From NCBI GenBank assembly GCA_019358855.1, contig JAHHII010000016.1:1-64000 (forward strand): 64,000 bases of DNA. The letters are read 5' to 3'. Below, in pieces: positions 18,530 through 28,747 of this stretch. Each line of letters starts with the position of its first letter. The stretch's first letter is position 1. The notes beneath the pieces are model-generated. The model worked only from the letters and a program-made list of their open reading frames with translations, was not told the DNA's origin and made no database searches. The stretch is from Timaviella obliquedivisa GSE-PSE-MK23-08B (lineage in GTDB: Bacteria > Cyanobacteriota > Cyanobacteriia > Elainellales > Elainellaceae). Both the position numbers and the translations under genes were made by a program.

Positions 18530-18649
18530 GATGCACTAACTTTCCAGCCCCCTAAATCCCCTATTTTGGGGGACTTCCGAGCCTTTCAAAGTCCCCCAAA
18601 ATTGGGGGATTTAGGGGGCGGAGCGGGACGTTATTTTATTGCTCCTCCC
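18500..18649. repeat. MITE-like palindromic element, copy 2 of family A
   Basis: A 150-base element with ends GGAAGTTGCGTGAAAAT and TTATTGCTCCTCCC, preceded by TTA and followed by TAT. The interior arms CCCCCTAAATCCCC / GGGGATTTAGGGGG face each other around a short spacer. It resembles the element at 13136-13284 over its whole length. It provides the final codons and stop of the hydroxylase gene. Confidence 0.85.
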
Positions 18650-18661
18650 TATCTCCGATCC

Positions 18662-20110
18662 TTAACTTGCTTCTTGACTCTGCAAATGAGGCAGCCGCAC
18701 AACATAGCGGTAGCCTTCTTCGCTTGAACCTTTGATGGTGATGTTTCCCCCATGCAGTTCTGCTAAATGGCTGCTCAACAGCAATCCTAAGCCTTGCCGA
18801 GACACGTCCGGTTGCTTCGACTCTTCAGTAGTTTTATAAGATTCAGAATACGTTAAATATTCTTCGGGCAAGTCATTAACATTCCAAGTCGCTGAGGATG
18901 CTGATGAAAATTCATTGAGATCCGAATCTGCACCCACTAAGGCAAGGCGGTTCGTTGACTGGGGTGAATAGTCAGTGGGTAAACCATCGCCCAGCCAAGG
19001 ATGGGAAATCCAAATGGTAAGGCTGAGGTCGGCTTGCTTGCGCGAAACGTGAATGCGAATAGTTCCTCCTGCATTAGAGGTTTGAATGATGCCAAACACC
19101 AGATGATAAATTAGCTGCCGAACTTTACCTTTATCGAGGAGCCAAATTCGCTGTCCGGGTTCTATGGTGAGTCTAATTTGCTGTTCGCGGCGTTGGGCAG
19201 ACTGGGCGAGGGTGCCGATCGCCTGCTGGCAGAGCATTTCAATGTCAACAGGCATTAAGTTAAGGGCGCGATCGCTATCGTCTAACGCACCCAAATCGAC
19301 AATCTCATTAACCAACGACAGCAAATACTGTCCGCTGTTGTGAATAATTCCAATATATTCCTGCTGTTTGTCGGTGAGGGTGCCATAGATACCTTGGCTT
19401 AAAACGCTGCCCATGCCCAGGATTGAGGTCAGCGGCGTGCAAAGCTCTTGGGTCATTTGAGAAATCAGACTAGCTTTGATAGAGACAGGAGCAGGTTCAT
19501 TTGTGAGGGAGGGCTGAGGGGTACGTTTAATTAAGCGATCGCGCTCAAACTCACTCATGCTCCAACGCGCCATGAGTTGCAAAAAGTCAATGTCCTTCCG
19601 GGTAAAGCTGCGGGGTTCTAGTTCCATGATTGCCAGGGTGCCAACACAGACCCCGTCGGAAGTCATGATGGGCACTCCTAGATAAGCTCGAACGCCATAA
19701 TGTTGAACGAGGGCAGTCGTGGCAAAAGTAGGATGTTTGGAGGCATCGGCGATCGCCAAGACTTGCTGAGTTTCTACAACTTGGGCACAGAAAGACTCGG
19801 TGCGATCGATCTGCCTCGTCGAAGCCAAGCTGTTCATCAGCCCCAACCGCGATAAACCCACGGCAGATTTGTACCATAAGCGATGGCGATCGAGCACGCC
19901 CAACACGCAAATAGAAGCCTCAAGGAAATGTGCTGCGGTTTGAGTGGCTTCCTCAAATACAGGCACACTCTCAGTTTCGAGCAAACCCAATGCTGTCAAA
20001 GTTTGCAACCGCGCCTGTTCTAAGTCTGCCATGTGCTCAAGGCGACCAGATAATCCATTCTCAGGACTGATCATCACAACCCCTTCCCTCGTATTGTCTA
20101 CGTATGCCAT
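18662..20110 (-). CDS. GAF-domain sensor kinase-like protein lacking the phospho-acceptor histidine
   Basis: A 482-residue protein. A GAF domain covers about 35-190, with RTESFCAQVVE and VRAYLGVPI motifs seen in GAF domains of cyanobacterial kinases. A HisKA-like segment reads SQMTQELCTPLTSILG, where most kinases have S-H-E-L-R-T-P-L: the histidine is replaced by Gln221. The ATPase end keeps GLGLLLSSHLAELHGG, but the N-box asparagine is not evident. It probably acts as a pseudokinase or scaffold, or is no longer active. It is divergent from the GH116 gene. No response regulator is adjacent. Confidence 0.8.
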   Translation of the reverse strand: MAYVDNTREGVVMISPENGLSGRLEHMADLEQARLQTLTALGLLETESVPVFEEATQTAAHFLEASICVLGVLDRHRLWYKSAVGLSRLGLMNSLASTRQIDRTESFCAQVVETQQVLAIADASKHPTFATTALVQHYGVRAYLGVPIMTSDGVCVGTLAIMELEPRSFTRKDIDFLQLMARWSMSEFERDRLIKRTPQPSLTNEPAPVSIKASLISQMTQELCTPLTSILGMGSVLSQGIYGTLTDKQQEYIGIIHNSGQYLLSLVNEIVDLGALDDSDRALNLMPVDIEMLCQQAIGTLAQSAQRREQQIRLTIEPGQRIWLLDKGKVRQLIYHLVFGIIQTSNAGGTIRIHVSRKQADLSLTIWISHPWLGDGLPTDYSPQSTNRLALVGADSDLNEFSSASSATWNVNDLPEEYLTYSESYKTTEESKQPDVSRQGLGLLLSSHLAELHGGNITIKGSSEEGYRYVVRLPHLQSQEAS

Positions 20111-20353
20111 CGCGTATAAATTTGACCGATGGTTGTTTCATTGCACCCAGAGTTCCCGATCTTTTTACAGCACAAACATTGTGACTAGAGAGGATCTTTT
20201 TTCTAGTTAACCCTACGGAGAGTCAGGGCTGAGGGTTAAAGTGAGCGATCGAAACAATTAGAATTTTTCTCTAGAATATTGCCAAAATATCGACAATTTT
20301 TGTGAAAATTTACGGATTGTGCAAACGACACCGCACCCCAGTAAAATCAACCC

Positions 20354-22789
20354 ATGATTAAATCTCACCCTGATATTCCGCCTTGCACCTGGAGCCGCCC
20401 GATCGGTTTAGGCTGGACGAAGCCCTACACCGTCCGCTATGCCAGCAACATTGATGATGGGCCGTGGCACGGGATGCCGCTAGGTGGCTTTGGAGCAGGG
20501 TGCATCGGTCGCTCCTCAAAGGGAGATTTTAACCTCTGGCACATTGATGGGGGGGAACATATTTTTCAAACAATGCCCGCTTGCCAGTTCAGCATATTTG
20601 AGCAGGTTGGCGGCTCCGAAACAAACGCAGAGCGGCGTACTCAAGCCTACGCCCTTTGCACAGAGCCACCTACAGACGGCACGTTGAAGACTTGGCAATG
20701 GTATCCAAAGAAGGGCGGCACTTATCATGCGCTGTTTCCCCGCAGTTGGTATGTCTATGAGAATGTCTTTCAGGCAGAATTAACCTGCGAACAGTTCTCG
20801 CCCATTTGGGCAGACAATTATCAGGAATCGAGCTACCCGATCGCCTGCTTTGAATGGACGGCGCATAATCCTACCGAGCAGCCAATTACCCTGAGCATCA
20901 TGCTGACCTGGCAGAACATGGTGGGCTGGTTTACCAATACCTTGAAATCGCCAGAGGTGAAAGTCCGCGATGATGGCAGTCCGGTCTATCAGTATCAGCC
21001 ACGAATTGGGCAAAGCGCTGGACAAGTAAATCGCTTGACTGAGCAAGGGCAAGGGCTGGGCTGTCTGATGGCAGGTTCGGCAACGACACCTCCGGCAGAA
21101 GGGGATGGACAGTGGGCAATTTTTGCAGATCCGTCGGTTATGGATGCGATCGCCCCAGAGACATTTTTTCAGACCCGCTGGAATCCGCAGGGCGATGGCG
21201 CGGAAGTGTGGCGGCAGTTTGCCGCAGATGGATCGCTGAGTAATCAGGAAAATGAGGCAGTGTCGAAAGGCGAGCAACTTGGAGCCGCGATCGCCATCCG
21301 GTTCACCTTGCCGCCTGGAGCCACCCAGCGCATTCCCTTCGCCGTCGCCTGGGATTTCCCAGTCACAGAATTTGCCGAAGGCGTGAATTACTTCCGCCGC
21401 TACACCGATTTTTTTGGACGCACCGGAGCCAACGCCCAGGCGATCGCCCTCACCGCTATTCAGAACTATCGCCACTGGCAAACCCAAATCCAGCAATGGC
21501 AGCAGCCCATTCTCGATCGCCCCGACCTGCCCGACTGGTTCAAAATGGCGCTCTTCAACGAGCTATACGACCTCACCAGCGGCGGCACCCTGTGGAGCGC
21601 TGCCGATGAACGCGATCCCTATGGACAGTTCGCGGTGCTGGAATGCTTAGACTATCGCTGGTACGAAAGTCTGGATGTGCGGCTATATGGTTCTTTTGCC
21701 CTGCTGATGCTGTTCCCCGAACTTGATAAAGCAATTCTGCGAGCGTTCGCGCGGGCAATTCCTGCCGAAAATGTCAGCACACGCATCATTGGTTACTACT
21801 ATGTCATGGGTTCGGAAAGCCCCCAAGCGTTGCGCAAAGCCAAAAACGCCACACCCCATGATTTAGGTGCGCCTAATGAGCATGTCTGGGAAAAAACGAA
21901 CTACACCAGCTACCAAGATTGCAACCTGTGGAAAGATTTAGGCAGCGATTTTGTGTTGCAGGTCTACCGCGATTTTGTCATGACGGGCGGCACCGATACG
22001 GCGTTCTTAGCAGAGTGTTGGGAGGCGATCGCGGCAGCCTTAGAATATCTCAAAGCGCTCGATTTAGACGGAGATGGCATTCCAGAAAACTCTGGCGCAC
22101 CCGACCAAACGTTTGATGATTGGCGACTTCAGGGAATTAGCGCCTACTGCGGCGGGCTGTGGATTGCGGCACTAGAGGCGGCGATCGCCATAGGAAAGCT
22201 ACTTTCTACAGATCATCCGCTCCCTAATCTCAACGCCCAGCTTCAAAACTTCCAATCCTGGCTCACCCAATCCCGCGCCGTGTACCACAACACCCTGTGG
22301 AACGGTCAATACTATCGCCTCGACAGCGACAGCGGCTCAGAGGTCGTTATGGCAGATCAACTTTGTGGACAGTTCTATGCGCACCTATTGGGGTTGCCAG
22401 ACGTGGTGCCCGAAGCCTGTGCCCAATCTGCTTTAGCCACGGTCTACGAAGCTTGTTTCCTCAAGTTTCACGATGGCAAAATTGGCGCTGCTAATGGCGT
22501 GAGACTAGATGGATCGGCGGTTGACCCTAAAGACACGCATCCGCTGGAAGTGTGGACGGGCATTAACTTTGGGTTAGCAGCATTTTTAGTGCAAATGAAT
22601 CGGCGCGACGACGCTCTGAAGTTGACAGAAGCCGTGGTGCGACAGGTTTACGATAATGGGCTACAGTTTCGGACACCGGAAGCGATTACGGCGGCTGAGA
22701 CGTTTCGAGCGAGTCATTACTTGCGGGCAATGGCAATTTGGTTAGTGTATGGGGCGATCGCAGGTTTCAGTCATTCCAAGGTGTATTAA
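20354..22789 (+). CDS. GH116-family beta-glucosidase / glucosylceramidase-like enzyme
   Basis: An 811-residue protein related to bile-acid beta-glucosidase GBA2. The N-terminal beta domain starts with GMPLGGFGAGCIGR, typical of the family. The (alpha/alpha)6 domain holds a probable nucleophile, Glu430 (in LECLDYRWYESLDVRLY), and a probable acid/base, Asp584 (in GAPDQTFDDW), placed by analogy with characterised GH116 enzymes. It would hydrolyse beta-linked glucosides, perhaps glucolipids or exogenous glycosides. There is no signal peptide, so it is cytoplasmic. It stands alone as a transcription unit. Confidence 0.88.
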   Translation: MIKSHPDIPPCTWSRPIGLGWTKPYTVRYASNIDDGPWHGMPLGGFGAGCIGRSSKGDFNLWHIDGGEHIFQTMPACQFSIFEQVGGSETNAERRTQAYALCTEPPTDGTLKTWQWYPKKGGTYHALFPRSWYVYENVFQAELTCEQFSPIWADNYQESSYPIACFEWTAHNPTEQPITLSIMLTWQNMVGWFTNTLKSPEVKVRDDGSPVYQYQPRIGQSAGQVNRLTEQGQGLGCLMAGSATTPPAEGDGQWAIFADPSVMDAIAPETFFQTRWNPQGDGAEVWRQFAADGSLSNQENEAVSKGEQLGAAIAIRFTLPPGATQRIPFAVAWDFPVTEFAEGVNYFRRYTDFFGRTGANAQAIALTAIQNYRHWQTQIQQWQQPILDRPDLPDWFKMALFNELYDLTSGGTLWSAADERDPYGQFAVLECLDYRWYESLDVRLYGSFALLMLFPELDKAILRAFARAIPAENVSTRIIGYYYVMGSESPQALRKAKNATPHDLGAPNEHVWEKTNYTSYQDCNLWKDLGSDFVLQVYRDFVMTGGTDTAFLAECWEAIAAALEYLKALDLDGDGIPENSGAPDQTFDDWRLQGISAYCGGLWIAALEAAIAIGKLLSTDHPLPNLNAQLQNFQSWLTQSRAVYHNTLWNGQYYRLDSDSGSEVVMADQLCGQFYAHLLGLPDVVPEACAQSALATVYEACFLKFHDGKIGAANGVRLDGSAVDPKDTHPLEVWTGINFGLAAFLVQMNRRDDALKLTEAVVRQVYDNGLQFRTPEAITAAETFRASHYLRAMAIWLVYGAIAGFSHSKVY

Positions 22790-23078
22790 AGCTTGCATTA
22801 CCTTCAGACAATTTTAGGTTTGAACAGGTTTGACTAAGTAAAAATTCCTAAAAACGGCTCAGATCAACGATAAATTTTCTAAAAAAACCTTGAAATCTAA
22901 TAAATTAGAGGTTCTGACGATCCATATGGTAAATCTTCCATCTAGAATAAGGCAGTGAAAATTCGAGTTTGCTAGGGTTTCAGCCATTCTGAATCTAAAC
23001 CCACTCAAACGTTTAACTTGCAATCTCAGCCAGAGATCCAATCCGTAAATTCGACGAACGTTCCTAGGAGATACCCCA
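22790..23078. other. Intergenic region upstream of the HU gene
   Basis: 289 AT-rich bases with no gene visible. A good ribosome site (CCTAGGAGATACCCC) precedes the HU start codon. I did not find an unambiguous -35/-10 pair. Confidence 0.5.
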
Positions 23079-23360
23079 ATGAATAAAGGTGAATTAGTAG
23101 ATAAGGTTTCAGAAAAAGCCGGAGTGACCAAAAAGCAAGCAGATTCTGTCCTATCTGCGGCGATCGACTCCATCATGGAAGCTGTATCCAAAGGCGATAA
23201 AGTCACCTTGGTGGGCTTCGGTTCCTTCGAGCCTCGTGAGCGCAAAGCCCGCGAAGGACGCAATCCTAAAACCGGGGAAGCCATGGAAATTCCGGCAACC
23301 AAGGTTCCTGCATTTTCGGCTGGCAAATTATTTAAAGAAATGGTGGCACCCGCCAAGTAA
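23079..23360 (+). CDS. hup: HU-family DNA-binding protein
   Basis: A 93-residue histone-like protein with the full HU fold: MNKGELVDKV at the N-terminus, KVTLVGFGSFEPRERKAR in the beta saddle and GRNPKTGEAMEIPA at the DNA-intercalating arm. HU binds and bends DNA as a dimer and compacts the nucleoid. Length and sequence are standard. It is 11 bases before the cobD start, so the two could share a transcript. Confidence 0.96.
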   Translation: MNKGELVDKVSEKAGVTKKQADSVLSAAIDSIMEAVSKGDKVTLVGFGSFEPRERKAREGRNPKTGEAMEIPATKVPAFSAGKLFKEMVAPAK

Positions 23361-23371
23361 CGGGAATTTCA

Positions 23372-24505
23372 GTGCAAGATTTTTCATTCGCACAACCCGT
23401 CAACCGACCTCAACACGGGGGGAACATCGCCTGGGCAGCATCGCTAGCAGGCTGTTCTCCCCTAGATATTTTAGATTTTTCTGCTAGCATCAATCCCTTA
23501 GGGCCGCCAAAGTCGGCGATCGCTGCCATCCAAGCCAGTTGGGACAGCCTCACCCATTACCCCGACCCCCGCTACCTTCATCTGCGGCAAGTTCTCGCCG
23601 CCCATCATCAGATCGACCCTGGCTGGGTGCTCCCCGGCAATGGTTCAGCAGAACTGCTCACCTGGGCAAGCCGCGAACTTGCCGAACTCCCCAGTACTGC
23701 CCTAATTACCCCCGCATTTGGTGATTATTACAGAGCCTTAAAATCATTCGGCGCAACTTTGCACCCTTGCCCGATCGCCTTAAGCTATCCCTTGACAGCC
23801 TCGCCAGGAGTTGTCCTTACTCCGTGCCCAACCTTATCTTCGCTGACCAACACTGCTGGCTTACTGCTTAACAATCCCCACAATCCAACAGGTGCAATGT
23901 TTTCAGTAGAGGCGATTCGTCCTTTACTAGAACGATTTTCGCTCGTGGTAGTTGACGAAGCCTTTATGGATTTTGTCTTACCCGATCACCAGCAAAGCTT
24001 GATTGCATTGATCACTCAATATCCTAATTTAGTGATACTGCGATCGCTCACTAAGTTCTACAGTTTACCAGGATTAAGACTGGGTTATGCGATCGCTCAC
24101 CCCGATCGTCTGCAACGCTGGCAAGAATGGCGCGATCCATGGTCAGTGAACGTCCTTGCTGAAGCCGCTGCGATCGCTGTATTACAAGACATAGCCTTTC
24201 AGCAACACACCTTTGACTGGCTAGAACAAACGCGATCGCCCCTCTATCGCCAACTCGCTAATATCCCTGGACTACAACCCCTTCCTGGAGTCGCCAACTA
24301 TTTTCTGGTTCAATCTGACTATCCCGTTCTACAACTTCAGCAAGAACTTCTACAGCAACACAAAATTCTGATTCGTGACTGCACTAGCTTTGCTGAACTG
24401 GGCGATCGCTATTTCCGCATTGCTATTCGCACCGCACTTGAAAACGATCGTCTCCTAAAAGGATTAACTCAAACTTTAAGTACCTTAAGTACCCTAAAAG
24501 GATAA
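23372..24505 (+). CDS. cobD: Threonine-phosphate decarboxylase (CobD), cobalamin side-chain synthesis
   Basis: A 377-residue class I/II aminotransferase-fold enzyme starting at GTG. The N-terminus RPQHGGNIAWAA and DFSASINPLGPP are typical of CobD; the PLP lysine is in RSLTKFYSLPGLRLGY. It makes (R)-1-amino-2-propanol phosphate for the nucleotide loop of cobalamin. It resembles HisC, but the HGG and NPLGPP motifs favour CobD; hisC is separately present at 49012. It is 3 bases from the next gene and 11 from hup. A second cobalamin gene, cobO, is at 41940. Confidence 0.88.
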   Translation: MQDFSFAQPVNRPQHGGNIAWAASLAGCSPLDILDFSASINPLGPPKSAIAAIQASWDSLTHYPDPRYLHLRQVLAAHHQIDPGWVLPGNGSAELLTWASRELAELPSTALITPAFGDYYRALKSFGATLHPCPIALSYPLTASPGVVLTPCPTLSSLTNTAGLLLNNPHNPTGAMFSVEAIRPLLERFSLVVVDEAFMDFVLPDHQQSLIALITQYPNLVILRSLTKFYSLPGLRLGYAIAHPDRLQRWQEWRDPWSVNVLAEAAAIAVLQDIAFQQHTFDWLEQTRSPLYRQLANIPGLQPLPGVANYFLVQSDYPVLQLQQELLQQHKILIRDCTSFAELGDRYFRIAIRTALENDRLLKGLTQTLSTLSTLKG

Positions 24506-24508
24506 TCG

Positions 24509-25831
24509 GTGAAAGGAATTGACTACGACATCATCATTATCGGCGGCACCCACACAGCCCGCTATGCCGCCGCCAAAGCTGCCCAAACCAAAGCCCGGAT
24601 TGCCCTGATCGAACCCTCCTCCCACCTAATCCCCACGGCTCTTCATCGCCAAGCCCTTGCTCATGCGGCACAAGTTGCTCACCAAATGTGCCACGCCGAC
24701 CTCTGGGGCTTCCCCTCTACTACTCTACCTTTTCAGTGGCATACCTTAACCGAGTGGACAACTCGTGTTGCCGAAACCTTAACCCCAGAACAATCTGTTG
24801 AATCATTGGCTACTGTAGGAGTCGATGTGGTTATTGGGAAATGTACATTCATTCGCCATCCTCAAGGACTGGAAATTAACGGCAGAGTGTTGCGATCGCG
24901 CACTTACCTCCTTGCCCTTGCCACCCAACCTGCCATTCCCCAGATTGCTCGAAGTATTGCCTACCTCACCCCCGATTCACTGATTCATCAGCCCTGGCAA
25001 AGCCCTCCTCCACGACTAATCATTCTCCACAACGAGCCAGCAGGCATTGAGTTGGCTCAAAGCTTCAACCGCCTGGGCACTGAGGTAACGCTAATTACTG
25101 AACAGAGGCATCTCTTAAAGCAAGCAGATACCACAGTAATGAACGAGCTACGATCGCAAATAGAAGCAGAAGGTATAACGATTTTTACAAGCTGCCAAGT
25201 CACTCAAGTCGAACAACAGGGAGATCTAAAGCGAGTATGGGCTGGAGATAAGCTTTTTGAAGCCGAGGAATTATTAATTGCAATGGGACGGCGATCGCCC
25301 TTGGAACACCTTAACTTAGAAGCGATCGATGTTCAATGGCAACTCCAGGGTATTCCCGTGAACCGTCATCTCCAAACCTCTAATTTACAAGTCTATGCCT
25401 GTGGCGAAACTTTAGGCGGTTACGCAATTCCTCATCTGGCAGAGTACGAAGCAGGTATTGCTGTAAGCAACGCTTTGTCTTTCCAAAAGATACCAATTGA
25501 ATATCGATGGGTACCATGGGGAATCCAGACCCAGCCAGAGTTTTCTCAAGTTGGGTTAACCGAAGCACAGGCGAAAAAGATCTACAAAAATGTCAGAGTT
25601 CTACACCAACAGCTACCCAACAAAGGGGCAATTCAAAACGAAGTAGCTGGCTTTTGCCAAATTGTAGTGCGGCGCAACGGTGAAATCTTAGGAGCACAGA
25701 TGACGGGCAAGGGTGCAAGTGAAACGATCAGTGCGATCGCCTTTGCCATGCGCTCCAAGTTAAAAGTGAAGGCGATCGCTTCGAGAGATCCACAAGGAGT
25801 CGTCCAGTTTTTGCTGAGGCAGCAAACGTAG
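24509..25831 (+). CDS. Pyridine nucleotide-disulfide oxidoreductase-fold flavoprotein without the redox disulfide
   Basis: A 440-residue two-dinucleotide-binding-domain flavoprotein starting at GTG. The FAD motif IIIIGGTHTARYAA is at about 8-21, a second dinucleotide segment is at about 165-200, FAD-contacting VYACGE is at about 297, and a dimerisation domain ends the protein. The usual GGTCLNxGCIPSK disulfide motif is absent; that place reads SSHLIPTALHRQALAHAA. It therefore cannot be a normal lipoamide/glutathione/mercuric reductase. It lies 3 bases after cobD, so co-expression is likely. Function unknown; a quinone or metal reductase is possible. Confidence 0.78.
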   Translation: MKGIDYDIIIIGGTHTARYAAAKAAQTKARIALIEPSSHLIPTALHRQALAHAAQVAHQMCHADLWGFPSTTLPFQWHTLTEWTTRVAETLTPEQSVESLATVGVDVVIGKCTFIRHPQGLEINGRVLRSRTYLLALATQPAIPQIARSIAYLTPDSLIHQPWQSPPPRLIILHNEPAGIELAQSFNRLGTEVTLITEQRHLLKQADTTVMNELRSQIEAEGITIFTSCQVTQVEQQGDLKRVWAGDKLFEAEELLIAMGRRSPLEHLNLEAIDVQWQLQGIPVNRHLQTSNLQVYACGETLGGYAIPHLAEYEAGIAVSNALSFQKIPIEYRWVPWGIQTQPEFSQVGLTEAQAKKIYKNVRVLHQQLPNKGAIQNEVAGFCQIVVRRNGEILGAQMTGKGASETISAIAFAMRSKLKVKAIASRDPQGVVQFLLRQQT

Positions 25832-25925
25832 AGCAGAAAAGAGTTCGAGCTAGATTAACGATCTTTTGACAATACCCCTTTTGACTTACAATGCAAACTA
25901 AGACTTTTAGGGGCAACGTTAAGCC

Positions 25926-28400
25926 ATGTCATTCCCTTCAGACCAGTATTGGACTCAAGCCCTCGCTTTTTTGCAACACCAGCTTAAACCCTCCAATACA
26001 CTTCTCGCTCCTAATGATTTTTTAGAACTCTTTTCTGGCACTTACCCCTATCGTGTTTCTCATCTGTTCCCTGCTCACTTCTATAATTTTGTAGTCTTTC
26101 ACAAAGACATGGTTGCAGAAGTGGATCAATCGTTGTCTTTAAAGGTTCTTGAACACTTCTATTTATCATTCGCTAATGATGTTTTTGTAATTTATGCTCA
26201 AGCTAAACTAACTGATATTCCTGAGCCAGACGAGCGACAGGCTCAGGCTTTGGTCGAACAAATCGAAGCTAGCGATCGCTTCGAGTCTCTGCAAAACAAT
26301 CAAACCTGCGCCATCGTCGTCACCACCTACAACAACCCGGACAACTTAGCACGATCGCTTCCTCAAATCGCTGCACTTGGGGCACCTGTCCTCATAATCG
26401 ATGACGGCTCCTCACCTGAACAAGCTGCACAAAACCAGAACATCGCAGAGCAGTATGGCGTTCAATTGATGCGATCGCCAACCCATCAACGTCAGCCCAA
26501 CGCCATCAACCTGGGCATTAGCCACTGGCTTGCCGACCCAACCATTGCCTGGATCTCATACTTCCGAGACAACGTTAACGTCAGGGCAGATGCCCTAACA
26601 GTTCTGGCACAAATTCAAAGCCCCGAACGTCCAATCCTCACTGGACGCGACGCACCAGAGCATCCTACCCTCCAAACTGATATCATTGCCGATCACCCCA
26701 TTTTGCTGAAGCGATCGTCCTCCAGCATTCACTTTCATGCTCACCGTCGCTATTGGGCATCGATACTGCCCATCCCCACCCCTGTTTTAGATCTACCCGG
26801 ACAGGGCACCGATGAAGACTGGTGGATTACAGCTTGGTCGCCCTACTCTATTGTTAAACAAGGCGGAAATTTAGTTTGTGTACCCGGACTAGTGAATACT
26901 TTTGAGGATGCAGAGAGTCTTACTGGCAAAAATCCTGCTGGCAGAAGTCCTACAGAAGCTACGCCGTCCGTTGCTCCTACCCTTCCTATTGATCTTTCCC
27001 CTAAAAAAATTGGGGAGACTAGTTCTGTGAGATACCCGCAAGAAAGGGCTCCTATCGTTCCAGAAACAGTTCTACCCGCAATTGCACCCGCTAACATTAA
27101 TTCAGAAGACCTCAGCCTGGCAGGAGTCAAAGTTCTTGTTGATGGCTATAATCTGCAACTGCCTCAAGGAACAGGCATTAAAACCTATGGTTTAAGCCTG
27201 ATTCAGGCACTTAACGAAATGGGCGCAACCGTTGATGTTTTACTCGGTCGAGGCGGTTACAAAGGGAACGAAATTCTTGATGAAGTCTACTTTTTTGACA
27301 CTATTGATAAAGATCAAAACCTACTAATGTTGCTCAAAGGTTTACTAAAAACCGCAGCAGGACCACTCTACCGAGCCAAGCGCCGGAAACCTTCTAATAA
27401 TTACGTCGTTAAGCGCGGTCAATACAGTGACGATTTTCTAAAGTATGCGACCTCCTTCAACCTGCCTCAGTGCTACGATCTAGCCAATGGTATTTACAAA
27501 AAACTCAACATTACAACCCATATTTCTGCCTCCGAAAAACTCGATATTTGGCACGCGACCTATCCTCTACCCATGAAGATTCGGGGAACGCAAAAAATCA
27601 CGACAGTTCACGACTTAATTCCGCTACGATTACCCTACGCAACGCTTGATGACAAAGAAAACTTTTATTTCAAAGTCCGCGATGCGTTAAAAGAATCGGC
27701 AGTTACTATCACAGTTTCAGAACATTCTAAGCAAGATTTGCTGACCTATTTTGATGTTGACCCCGATCGCATTGTAGTCACGTATCAACCGATCGCCCTG
27801 CAACCGCTGCCAGTCTCGAAAGAAGAGGTTGCCTTTTCGATTAGACGCTTTGGCTTGAGCTATCAAAATTATTTACTGTTTGTCGGCGCGATCGAACCCA
27901 AGAAAAACGTTGGCAGATTACTCGATGCTTACGCAGCCCTCAATACTGACATGCCCCTCGTCATTGTGGGCAAAAAAGGCTGGCTCTGGGAAAACGAAAT
28001 TGGTAAACTGTCCTACCTATTCGACTCTGACTCCTCAAAACAGGTGCGTCTTCTAGAATACGTTTCTCCTGACAGCCTTCGTTATCTTTATCGGGGCGCT
28101 TATTGCCTCGTTTTTCCATCACTTTACGAAGGGTTCGGCTTACCCCCCATCGAAGCGATGAACTTCGGCTGCCCAGTTGTCACCTCTAATGCATCCTGCT
28201 TACCCGAAGTCTGCGGTAACGCTGCGCTTTACGTTGATCCCTACGATGTCCGCGATATTAAGGCAAAGCTGGAGGAAATTTTGGGGGATAAAGCCCTACG
28301 CGATCGACTAGCGATCGCAGGACGGCAAGTTGCAAAGAACTTTAGTATGGAAAACTATCTCAAGCGGTTGCACAGTGCTTATGTCAAAGCCTTAGGATAA
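25926..28400 (+). CDS. Two-headed glycosyltransferase (GT2-like plus GT4-like)
   Basis: An 824-residue protein. After a ~110-residue N-terminal region, residues about 115-320 resemble a GT-A family 2 domain ([23 protein letters not shown]). A Pro/Ser/Thr-rich linker follows (about 330-395). Residues about 400-824 form a GT-B family 4 domain with [15 protein letters not shown] and [18 protein letters not shown]. It probably adds two sugars in polysaccharide or glycolipid synthesis. There is no signal or membrane segment. The substrate is unknown, and no other polysaccharide genes are adjacent. Confidence 0.83.
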   Translation: MSFPSDQYWTQALAFLQHQLKPSNTLLAPNDFLELFSGTYPYRVSHLFPAHFYNFVVFHKDMVAEVDQSLSLKVLEHFYLSFANDVFVIYAQAKLTDIPEPDERQAQALVEQIEASDRFESLQNNQTCAIVVTTYNNPDNLARSLPQIAALGAPVLIIDDGSSPEQAAQNQNIAEQYGVQLMRSPTHQRQPNAINLGISHWLADPTIAWISYFRDNVNVRADALTVLAQIQSPERPILTGRDAPEHPTLQTDIIADHPILLKRSSSSIHFHAHRRYWASILPIPTPVLDLPGQGTDEDWWITAWSPYSIVKQGGNLVCVPGLVNTFEDAESLTGKNPAGRSPTEATPSVAPTLPIDLSPKKIGETSSVRYPQERAPIVPETVLPAIAPANINSEDLSLAGVKVLVDGYNLQLPQGTGIKTYGLSLIQALNEMGATVDVLLGRGGYKGNEILDEVYFFDTIDKDQNLLMLLKGLLKTAAGPLYRAKRRKPSNNYVVKRGQYSDDFLKYATSFNLPQCYDLANGIYKKLNITTHISASEKLDIWHATYPLPMKIRGTQKITTVHDLIPLRLPYATLDDKENFYFKVRDALKESAVTITVSEHSKQDLLTYFDVDPDRIVVTYQPIALQPLPVSKEEVAFSIRRFGLSYQNYLLFVGAIEPKKNVGRLLDAYAALNTDMPLVIVGKKGWLWENEIGKLSYLFDSDSSKQVRLLEYVSPDSLRYLYRGAYCLVFPSLYEGFGLPPIEAMNFGCPVVTSNASCLPEVCGNAALYVDPYDVRDIKAKLEEILGDKALRDRLAIAGRQVAKNFSMENYLKRLHSAYVKALG

Positions 28401-28472
28401 AACAGCCTTAGACAACCGTCTAAATATCCTTGCGCTACTTTTCAAATTCTTGTGAAATTCTTGTCGCCGCTC

Positions 28473-28513
28473 TAATGGAGTAGTACATCTTTTGTGCCTG
28501 TACTACTCCATTA
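28473..28513. terminator. Perfect 15-base inverted repeat after the glycosyltransferase
   Basis: TAATGGAGTAGTACA (28473-28487) and TGTACTACTCCATTA (28499-28513) pair perfectly across an 11-base loop. The U-tract after it is short (GCCTTTTA), so it may be a terminator of the upstream gene or a protein-binding palindrome at the edge of the origin. Confidence 0.55.
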
Positions 28514-28747
28514 GCCTTTTACCCTCTTGCCATTCTCAAAATAAGACTGTCTTTAAGCACTCTCTAAACTCAGTCTCATCTCAAGACTTCTTTTCAAGCC
28601 CCCCTCCAGCCTTAACTAAAATTCCTGCGAGTCTTCAACCCACTTTACCCACCTTTAAATTACGGAAAATCAACCAAAGACCGATTAGTTTCCTAAGGCA
28701 AATATTTGTAACTTTCTTTTGTAAAGAAAAACTATCCAAATCTTTCC

